22,208 nucleotides of DNA from CAZAKO01 sp964546145. GTDB lineage: Bacteria; Fidelibacterota; UBA2242. The DNA lies in assembly GCA_964546145.1 (NCBI GenBank), contig CAZJIU010000034.1:1-22208 (forward strand). Reading direction: 5' to 3'. This document shows, one piece after another, positions 16,213 to 22,208 of the stretch (position 1 is its first letter; each line of letters opens with the position of its first letter). The notes under the pieces were generated by a model that was not told the origin of the DNA, searched no databases, and saw only the letters and a program-made list of their open reading frames with translations. The position numbers and the translations under genes are program-made.

Positions 16213-17793
16213 TTATATTTTCCCGTTCTGATTTTTCATTAAAAAATAGGATAAGCTATCGGTTAATGCCTGCCAGCTGGCTTCGATGATGTTTTCCGAT
16301 ACCCCGACGGTATTCCAGGTCTTACCGTGCGAAGTTGACTCGATCAGTACTCTAACTTTAGCCGAGGTTGCAGCTTTGGCATTGATGACACGGACTTTGT
16401 AATCGGAGAGTTTCATTGCGTCAATTTCGGGGTAGAAGGTGATCAGGGCTTTTCTAAGAGCATTGTCCAGAGCATTTACCGGGCCATTGCCCTCGGCAGC
16501 GGTGTGCTCAACCTGGTCATTGACGATCATCCGGACGGTTGCTTCGGAACGGATTTCGTCCGATTCATTCTTCTCAATCATGATCCGGAAACCCTGTAAG
16601 GTGAAATAATTGTAATATTGATTTTTCATCTTGCGGATCAATAATTCCAAAGAACCTTCGGCTGCTTCAAACTCAAAGCCCTCGTGTTCCAGCTGTTTTA
16701 ATGTCTGAACAATTTCGCCGACTCGTTCGCGGTCTTTCTCCAGATCAATGCCCAATTCCTCGGCTTTGAAGAGAATATTGCTCTTGCCGGATAGATCGGA
16801 GATCAGCACCCGGCGCTGATTGCCCACGGTTTCCGGTTTGATATGTTCGTAGCATTCGGGTTCCCGCATGACCGCACTGACGTGGATACCGCCTTTATGA
16901 GCAAAGGCGCTTTTCCCTACAAAAGGCAGGGAATTGTTGTGAATCAGGTTGGCAATTTCACTAACATAGTGGGACAGCGCAGTTAATTTCGCCATGTTCT
17001 TCGAGGGAATGCAGTGGTAACCGGATTTTAGTTGTAGGTTCGGGATAATGCTGCAGAGATTGGCATTTCCGCAGCGTTCGCCGTAGCCGTTAATTGTACC
17101 CTGAACATGGACGCAGCCATGCTGAACGGCGATGATGCTGTTAGCTACGGCTAAGCCACCGTCATTGTGGGCATGAATACCCAGTGGCTGGGTTACCGAC
17201 TGGCGTACCGCCAGGATAATCTCAGCCACCTCATTCGGCAGGGATCCGCCGTTAGTATCGCAAAGTACCAGTGTATCGGCACCCGCATCGGCAGCAACTT
17301 TTAGGGTTTCAAGTGCGTATGCCGAATCGGCTTTATAACCGTCAAAGAAATGCTCCGCATCGAAAATTACTTCTTTGCCATTCTGCTTTAAAAATTTCAC
17401 ACTTTCGCGAATCATCTCCAGATTTTGCTCGCGAGTTACCCGCAGGGCTTTTTCGACATGGAAAACCCAGCTTTTACCGAAAATCGCAACGGCTGGAGTC
17501 TGGGCTTCCAGTAAGGCTAAAATGTTCGGATCCTCCTCGACCCTGTTCATAGCGTGTTTAGTAGAACCGAACGCTACGATCTTAGCATTTTTGAATTTTA
17601 TATCTTTTGCCTGCTGAAAAAAGAGTGCATCTTTGGGATTCGATCCGGGCCACCCGCCTTCGATATAGTGAATGCCGAGTTCATCTAATTTCTGGGCAAT
17701 GTGAATTTTATCTTCCGCTGAAAAGGAGATGTACTCGCTCTGGGAGCCATCGCGTAAAGTTGTATCAAACAGTTTTACCTCTGCATCTTCCAT
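16213..17793 (-). CDS. cimA: (R)-citramalate synthase
   Basis: This LeuA-family enzyme condenses pyruvate and acetyl-CoA to citramalate, opening the threonine-independent route to 2-oxobutyrate and isoleucine. The 526 residues match the CimA class known from Geobacter and Leptospira. Motifs are FDTTLRDGSQ (9-18, Asp10 and Arg14), GGWPGSNPKD (46-55), IHAHNDGGLAVAN (206-218, metal ligands His207 and His209) and YGERCGNANL (Asn243). The C-terminal part, from about 395, is a LeuA-type regulatory domain, where isoleucine inhibition would be expected. Its start is 1 bp after the ilvC stop, with AAGGAAAA overlapping the end of ilvC, so coupling is likely. The homologous alternative, homocitrate synthase, is less likely given the motif set and context. 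Confidence 0.93.
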   Translation of the reverse strand: MEDAEVKLFDTTLRDGSQSEYISFSAEDKIHIAQKLDELGIHYIEGGWPGSNPKDALFFQQAKDIKFKNAKIVAFGSTKHAMNRVEEDPNILALLEAQTPAVAIFGKSWVFHVEKALRVTREQNLEMIRESVKFLKQNGKEVIFDAEHFFDGYKADSAYALETLKVAADAGADTLVLCDTNGGSLPNEVAEIILAVRQSVTQPLGIHAHNDGGLAVANSIIAVQHGCVHVQGTINGYGERCGNANLCSIIPNLQLKSGYHCIPSKNMAKLTALSHYVSEIANLIHNNSLPFVGKSAFAHKGGIHVSAVMREPECYEHIKPETVGNQRRVLISDLSGKSNILFKAEELGIDLEKDRERVGEIVQTLKQLEHEGFEFEAAEGSLELLIRKMKNQYYNYFTLQGFRIMIEKNESDEIRSEATVRMIVNDQVEHTAAEGNGPVNALDNALRKALITFYPEIDAMKLSDYKVRVINAKAATSAKVRVLIESTSHGKTWNTVGVSENIIEASWQALTDSLSYFLMKNQNGKI

Positions 17794-17794
17794 T

Positions 17795-18796
17795 TTATTT
17801 TCCTTTTTTCAGCCAGGCCATCATCCCCCGCAGCTGCTTGCCTACTTTTTCGATCAGCAGCTCACTGTGTTCACGGCGTAAGGCGTTAAGCGTCGGACGA
17901 CCAGCCTGATTTTCGAGAATCCACTCGCGGGCAAAAGAACCGTCTTGAATCTCCCGGAGTAGGGCTTTCATTTCCCTTTTGATATCGCAACTGATGATTC
18001 TGGGTCCCCGGGTCATGCCGCCATATTCGGCGGTATCACTGACGGAATAATACATCCCGGCAATGCCACTCTCATAGAACAGATCCACGATCAGTTTCAT
18101 TTCATGCATACATTCGAAATAGGCAATTTCCGGTTGATAGCCAGCATCTACCAGCGTTTGAAAGCCGCCTTTGATCAGCTCGGTGATACCACCACATAGC
18201 ACTGCCTGTTCACCGAAAAGGTCGGTTTCAGTTTCCTCCTGGAAAGTTGTTTCGATAATTCCTGCCCGCCCGGCGCCGATACCGCAGGCATGGGCCAGAG
18301 ATAACTCCTTTGCCTTACCTGTTGCATTTTGGTAGATGGCAATTAGTGAAGGTACTCCGGCGCCAATCTCATACTGCCGGCGGACGAGATGACCGGGACC
18401 TTTAGGCGCTACCATATAAACATCCACAGCCTGGGGTGGGACGATCTGCCCGAAATGAATATTGAAGCCATGGGAAAACACCAGAGCCTTTCCGGAAGTC
18501 ATATTCTTCGCAATTTCCTCATAATAAATTTGCTTTTGCAGTTGATCGGGCAGGAGAATCTGGACAATATCGGCTTTGGCACTGGCCGCCGCCGCCGTCA
18601 TGGGTGAAAAGCCGTGATTCTGAGCCAGCTTGAAATTATCAGTACCAGCCTTTTCGGCCACGATTACGGAATAGCCGCTGTCCCTTAAATTCTGAGCCTG
18701 GGCGTGTCCCTGGCTGCCATAACCAATAATTGCAATTGTCTTGGACTTAAGAATTTTTAAATCAGCATCCTGGTCGTAATACATTTTAATCGCCAT
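17795..18796 (-). CDS. ilvC: Ketol-acid reductoisomerase, class I (unusual cofactor loop)
   Basis: This Mg-dependent enzyme isomerises and reduces acetolactate or acetohydroxybutyrate in valine, leucine and isoleucine synthesis. The ATG at 18796 gives 333 residues, the class I length. The frame is open upstream to 18904, but that extension overlaps ilvN and is unlike the family, while AGGAG (18806..18810) lies 9 bases before 18796. Motifs are IGYGSQGHAQAQNLRDSG (24-41), His109, and metal ligands Asp192, Glu196, Glu228 and Glu232 with Ser253. The loop after the second Rossmann strand reads VAEKAGTDNF (46-55). NADPH enzymes usually have Leu-Arg and two Ser here, so Glu48 with Lys49 and Asn54 hints at NADH or dual use. 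The gene overlaps the end of ilvN by 11 bp. Confidence 0.96.
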   Translation of the reverse strand: MAIKMYYDQDADLKILKSKTIAIIGYGSQGHAQAQNLRDSGYSVIVAEKAGTDNFKLAQNHGFSPMTAAAASAKADIVQILLPDQLQKQIYYEEIAKNMTSGKALVFSHGFNIHFGQIVPPQAVDVYMVAPKGPGHLVRRQYEIGAGVPSLIAIYQNATGKAKELSLAHACGIGAGRAGIIETTFQEETETDLFGEQAVLCGGITELIKGGFQTLVDAGYQPEIAYFECMHEMKLIVDLFYESGIAGMYYSVSDTAEYGGMTRGPRIISCDIKREMKALLREIQDGSFAREWILENQAGRPTLNALRREHSELLIEKVGKQLRGMMAWLKKGK

Positions 18797-19304
18797 TTTT
18801 AATTTCTCCTTTTTTTGATGTTTGATATTCAGCCATGGCAAACTCGCCGCTGCGTACATATTCGCGGATACCAAAAGGGCGAACCATCTCGATAAACCGA
18901 TCAATTTTACGACGAGTACCAGCCATTTCCAGGATCACATGGTCGGGTGCTACGTCAATCGGATTGGCCTTGAATATGTGAATTAATTGAAATAGGTCGG
19001 TGCGGTTCTTGGCATTGACATCCAGCTTCAGAATAATATATTCCCGCACAATGTAGTTGCCTTTGTGAGAAATATCAGTTACCCGAATGGTGTCAACGAG
19101 CTTGTTTAATTGTTTGACAATCTGCTCAATGTGCTCTTCCGTCTCTTCAACTACCAGGCTGATTTTATAGATGTTCGGGTCTTCGGTAGGGGCACCGATT
19201 ACGCTTTCAATATTATAGCCGCGCTGGGAGAGCAGTCCGGAAATCCGGGCTAACACTCCCGCACTGTTGACTACGGTGACGATGATAGTGTGTTTTTCAA
19301 CCAT
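18786..19304 (-). CDS. ilvN: Acetolactate synthase, small regulatory subunit
   Basis: This is the regulatory subunit of acetohydroxyacid synthase, which activates IlvB and carries valine feedback inhibition. The 172 residues are normal for the IlvN/IlvH type. The N-terminal ACT domain (4-77) has VNSAGVLARISGLLSQRGYNIES and a conserved second half (PNIYKISLVVE). The C-terminal ALS_ss_C domain (about 85-160) includes LKLDVNAKNRTDLFQLIHIFKA-like spacing. GGGAG at the end of ilvB precedes the ATG, which lies 2 bp after the ilvB stop. The last 11 bp are shared with the start of ilvC in another frame, so the ilvC ribosome binding site lies inside ilvN. Confidence 0.95.
   Translation of the reverse strand: MVEKHTIIVTVVNSAGVLARISGLLSQRGYNIESVIGAPTEDPNIYKISLVVEETEEHIEQIVKQLNKLVDTIRVTDISHKGNYIVREYIILKLDVNAKNRTDLFQLIHIFKANPIDVAPDHVILEMAGTRRKIDRFIEMVRPFGIREYVRSGEFAMAEYQTSKKGEIKNGD
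18806..18810 (-). promoter_or_regulatory. Ribosome binding site deciding the ilvC start, inside ilvN
   Basis: AGGAG on the minus strand lies 9 bases upstream of the ATG at 18796 and within the last codons of ilvN. It supports the 333-residue IlvC over the longer open frame and implies translational coupling with ilvN. Confidence 0.7.
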
Positions 19305-19306
19305 TT

Positions 19307-21037
19307 TTAATCTCCCATCATGATTTCCGTCAAAGGTTTTCCTGCGGATACCATTGGATATACATTCTCTTCTCGATTAATGAAGAATTCCATCAATACC
19401 GGTCCTTTTTCCGCCAATCCTTTTTTTAGGACCTGGTCTACTTCGGCTTTGCAGGTTGCCCGAAAACCTCGCATGCCGTTGGCTTCGGCTACTTTAACTA
19501 AGTCTGGTACATAGCCCCCGGGACAATCGTCTCTTGAGCCGCGACATTCTGGAGGGCAGTCGGGAGTTTGCCGGAGGCACACACGTGAGTATTTTTTATC
19601 CCAGAACAGATCCTGCCACTGCCTTACCATACCGAGATAACTATTATTCAGAACCAGGATTTTAACCGGTATTCGATTAATCGAGCAGGTTGCCAGTTCC
19701 TGGATATTCATTTGAATTCCGCCATCACCGGCAATACAGATAACCTGTGTTTTGGAGTTTCCCAGTGCAGCTCCCATGGCCGCCGGTAGACCAAATCCCA
19801 TCGTTCCCAATCCGCCGGAGCTGAGAAACTTACGTGGATACCGGTATTGACAGTATTGAGCTGCCCACATCTGATTTTGTCCGACATCGGTGACGACAAT
19901 CGCATTGGGATCAGCAAATTGATTGAGGCGTTCGATCACATATTGCGGATTGACCGAGCCATTTCCGGATTCCTTGTAGGTTAAGGGAAATTTTTCTTTC
20001 CAAAATTCGGTTCGTTCGTTCCAGGAGCTTTTTGCCCGGGATTTGACTTTTTCAATCAGTGCCCGCAGGATAAACTTGGCATCACCAACGATTGGGATAG
20101 TGGTTCGAATGTTTTTGCCGATTTCGGAGGGATCAACATCAATATGGGCTACAATAGTATTAATTGCAAAAGTATGTCTGGGACCAGTGATACGGTCATC
20201 GAAGCGAACACCTATACCAATTAACAGATCGCATTCCACCAGAGCTTTATTGGCAGCGACTCTCCCGTGCATTCCCGGCATTCCTAAAAAACAAGGATGA
20301 TCGTAAGGAACTGTTCCCAATCCCATAAGAGTTACGACAATCGGGATATGAGTCTTGTCAATCAGCTGCAGGATCTCCTCGGAAGCATTGGAGCTCACCA
20401 CACCGCCACCAGTATAAAGCAATGGTTTTTGGGCATGAGCAATCGCTTCAGCCAATTTTTTTATCTGAGCCGCATTACCTTTCATTACTGGCTTGTAACC
20501 GGGTAATTCTACAGCTTCCGGGTAGGTATAATTTTTCAATTTGCCGTTTGATACATCTACCGGTACGTCAATCGAAACCGGGCCCGGTCGTCCGGTACGG
20601 GCGATGTAGAAAGCCTCTTTGATTATTCGTGGTAAATCTTTTACATCCTTGATCAGGTAATTGTGTTTACAAATCGAGCGGGTCAGGCCAAACATGTCGG
20701 TCTCCTGGAAAGCATCCGTACCAATATTGCCTGTTGCCACCTGACCGCTAATAACGACAATTGGCGACGAATCCATTTTAGCCGTTGCGATGCCAGTAAT
20801 TGTGTTGGTGGCACCCGGACCGGATGTTACCAAACAAACACCGACTTTACCAGTTGAGCGCGCATAGCCATCGGCGGCATGCGTAGCTCCCTGTTCATGA
20901 CGGGTTAACAGAAACCGAATATCCTTGACAGAATAAAGAATATCGAAGATGGGAATAACCACTCCACCCGGGTAACCGAAAATCGTGTCTACTCCCTCTC
21001 TTCTCAATCCATCAATTAATATTTGTGCACCATTCAT
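19307..21037 (-). CDS. ilvB: Acetolactate synthase, large subunit, with four-Cys insertion
   Basis: This is the ThDP- and FAD-dependent catalytic subunit, forming acetolactate from two pyruvates or acetohydroxybutyrate from pyruvate and 2-oxobutyrate. The 576 residues are normal. Motifs are GYPGGVVIPIFD (21-32), the catalytic Glu48 (RHEQGATHAADGYAR), the FAD region IGIGVRFDDR (273-282) and the ThDP motif GDGGIQMNIQELA (437-449) ending in LNNSYLGMVRQWQ (462-474). Unusual is the segment 487-505, where Cys487, Cys494, Cys498 and Cys505 form a C-x6-C-x3-C-x6-C pattern. Better-known enzymes have a short Cys-free stretch here, just after the mobile active-site loop. GAGGA precedes the ATG. The gap after ilvD is 27 bp and before ilvN 2 bp. 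Confidence 0.96.
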   Translation of the reverse strand: MNGAQILIDGLRREGVDTIFGYPGGVVIPIFDILYSVKDIRFLLTRHEQGATHAADGYARSTGKVGVCLVTSGPGATNTITGIATAKMDSSPIVVISGQVATGNIGTDAFQETDMFGLTRSICKHNYLIKDVKDLPRIIKEAFYIARTGRPGPVSIDVPVDVSNGKLKNYTYPEAVELPGYKPVMKGNAAQIKKLAEAIAHAQKPLLYTGGGVVSSNASEEILQLIDKTHIPIVVTLMGLGTVPYDHPCFLGMPGMHGRVAANKALVECDLLIGIGVRFDDRITGPRHTFAINTIVAHIDVDPSEIGKNIRTTIPIVGDAKFILRALIEKVKSRAKSSWNERTEFWKEKFPLTYKESGNGSVNPQYVIERLNQFADPNAIVVTDVGQNQMWAAQYCQYRYPRKFLSSGGLGTMGFGLPAAMGAALGNSKTQVICIAGDGGIQMNIQELATCSINRIPVKILVLNNSYLGMVRQWQDLFWDKKYSRVCLRQTPDCPPECRGSRDDCPGGYVPDLVKVAEANGMRGFRATCKAEVDQVLKKGLAEKGPVLMEFFINREENVYPMVSAGKPLTEIMMGD

Positions 21038-21064
21038 GATTTCCTCATTGATATTAATGATAGG

Positions 21065-22208
21065 TTATAACTTCAGTACAGCACCTTGACTGGCCGAAGA
21101 AGCCATGTGGGCATAGCGCCCCAGGACGCCATAGTCTACCCGTGGTTTGCGGGATTTCCAGGCTCGGCGCCGCTTAGCAAGTTCGCTATCGCTTAAATGT
21201 ACATTCAATTTTCCGGCTGGAATATCAATCGCAATTCGATCGCCGTCGTGGATGAGCGCAATCGGACCACCGACAGCAGCTTCCGGGGCGATATGGCCAA
21301 TACAGGCACCCCGCGTCCCACCGGAAAATCGCCCATCGGTAATCAGGGCAACGCTTTCACCCAAACCCTTGCCCATGATATAGGAGGTCGGCGAGAGCAT
21401 TTCCTGCATCCCGGGTCCACCCTGGGGACCTTCGTAGCGAATTACAACGACATCCCTGGCTTTAACCTTACCAGCTAGAATACCTTCACAAGCCTCTTCC
21501 TGGCTGTCAAAGATGATGGCGGGACCTTCAAAAACCCGCATAGATTCAGCGACTCCGGCAAATTTAACTACACTGCCTTCCGGTGCAAGGTTGCCGCTTA
21601 ACACCGCCAGTCCTCCTGTTTTACTATAGGCATTTTCCAGTTTATGAATGACCGTTTCGTCTTTGATTTCAGCTATTTTAATATTTTCAGCCAGCGATTT
21701 GCCGGTAACCGTAGGACATTTGCCGTGTATCAATCCCGGCTCCCGCTGGATTTCCTTGAGAATGGCACTGACTCCTCCCGCCCGGTCGACATCTTCAACG
21801 TGAAATGAGCTGGAGGGTGCTACTTTGCAGATGTTTTTAACTTTTTTAGAGAGCTCGTCAATCCGCTGGAGATCGTAATCAACCCCGGCTTCGAGAGCTA
21901 ATGCCAATGAATGGAGAACGGTATTCGTTGAGCCACCCATTGCCATATCCAGAATTATGGCATTATCGAGAGATTCTCGGGTGATAATGTCACATGGTTT
22001 TAAGTCTTTCTGGACAAGGTCGACAATCCGTTTGCCAGCCTTACGATAGAGTTCCCGACGCCGTTTGTCTTCGGCTAAAATTGTCCCGTTACCGGGCAGG
22101 GCAATCCCAATCGCTTCGCACAAACAATTCATCGAATTGGCGGTGAACATGCCAGAGCAGCTGCCCCAGCCGGGACAGGCATTAACCTCAATATCAGCTA
22201 ATTCCTCG
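21065..22208 (-). CDS. ilvD: Dihydroxy-acid dehydratase, C-terminal two thirds (5' end outside window)
   Basis: This Fe-S enzyme dehydrates dihydroxyisovalerate and dihydroxymethylvalerate to the 2-oxo acids of valine/leucine and isoleucine. The frame runs to the right edge, leaving 380 residues of an expected 550-570. The Met at 22150 is internal. Visible blocks are ACPGWGSCSGMFTANSMNC at the N-side, ICKVAPSSSFHVEDVDRAGG (with a second cluster Cys), GGPGMQEMLSPTS, DGRFSGGTRGACIGHIAPEA (active-site Ser) and the C-terminal YGVLGRYAHMASSA. The first block usually has Cys where this has Trp (codon 22166..22168), while the flanking cysteines are kept. It is the first visible gene of the cluster, and any promoter or leader lies beyond the window. 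Confidence 0.95.
   Translation of the reverse strand, partial: EELADIEVNACPGWGSCSGMFTANSMNCLCEAIGIALPGNGTILAEDKRRRELYRKAGKRIVDLVQKDLKPCDIITRESLDNAIILDMAMGGSTNTVLHSLALALEAGVDYDLQRIDELSKKVKNICKVAPSSSFHVEDVDRAGGVSAILKEIQREPGLIHGKCPTVTGKSLAENIKIAEIKDETVIHKLENAYSKTGGLAVLSGNLAPEGSVVKFAGVAESMRVFEGPAIIFDSQEEACEGILAGKVKARDVVVIRYEGPQGGPGMQEMLSPTSYIMGKGLGESVALITDGRFSGGTRGACIGHIAPEAAVGGPIALIHDGDRIAIDIPAGKLNVHLSDSELAKRRRAWKSRKPRVDYGVLGRYAHMASSASQGAVLKL

Noticed and set aside
18797..18904. N-terminal extension of IlvC by 36 residues
   Set aside because: It overlaps ilvN by over 100 bp and does not resemble the family, while the ATG at 18796 has a good ribosome binding site.
19523..19579. Cys-rich segment of IlvB as a frameshift or assembly error
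   Set aside because: The frame continues cleanly into the conserved PDLVKVAEANG region, and the Cys spacing is regular, so it is a true in-frame insertion.
1..22208. Defence system, mobile element, CRISPR array or tRNA/rRNA gene
   Set aside because: No transposase, integrase, array-like repeats or RNA-gene features were seen; every large open frame except the left-edge partial gene belongs to a recognised family.

Overview
The window is a compact, moderate-GC bacterial chromosome segment that is mostly amino-acid biosynthesis. The best clue to the host is the secreted protein at 704..4273. It has a CotH kinase core, two lamin-tail domains and a C-terminal PNPFN-type domain of the kind used as a type IX secretion (Por) sorting signal. 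That points to the Fibrobacterota-Chlorobiota-Bacteroidota (FCB) superphylum or a related uncultured phylum such as Calditrichota or Marinimicrobia. I cannot narrow it further from sequence alone.

Layout. 1..606 (+) is the 3' end of an unrecognised gene cut by the left edge. 704..4273 (-) is the large secreted CotH/lamin-tail protein. 4529..6798 (+) is a two-gene threonine operon, thrB-thrC, with a plausible sigma70-type promoter just upstream. From 22208 down to 6841 (-) runs one long codirectional cluster, in transcription order ilvD (5' end outside the window), ilvB, ilvN, ilvC, cimA, leuA, leuC, leuD, leuB, acn, icd, gltA. Gaps are small or negative (11-bp overlap ilvN/ilvC, 4-bp overlaps leuC/leuD and leuD/leuB). 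The one larger gap is 89 bp between leuB and acn, which splits the cluster into a branched-chain half and a citrate/2-oxoglutarate half.

How the genes work together. IlvBN, IlvC and IlvD make 2-oxoisovalerate, which LeuA, LeuCD and LeuB extend to the leucine precursor. CimA with the same LeuCD/LeuB can make 2-oxobutyrate from pyruvate and acetyl-CoA, feeding isoleucine without threonine. GltA, Acn and Icd run the chemically parallel elongation of oxaloacetate to 2-oxoglutarate, the precursor of glutamate, which is the amino donor for the final transaminations. No ilvA or ilvE lies in the window.

No tRNA, rRNA, CRISPR array, insertion sequence or defence system was seen, and I do not see an undescribed multi-gene system. 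The points worth a second look lie inside the enzymes. Icd carries NAD-type cofactor residues. IlvC has an acidic residue in its cofactor loop. IlvB has a four-cysteine insertion. IlvD has Trp in place of a usual Cys. The CotH protein appears to have a domain nested inside its first lamin-tail domain, and a 13-bp direct repeat flanks its gene.
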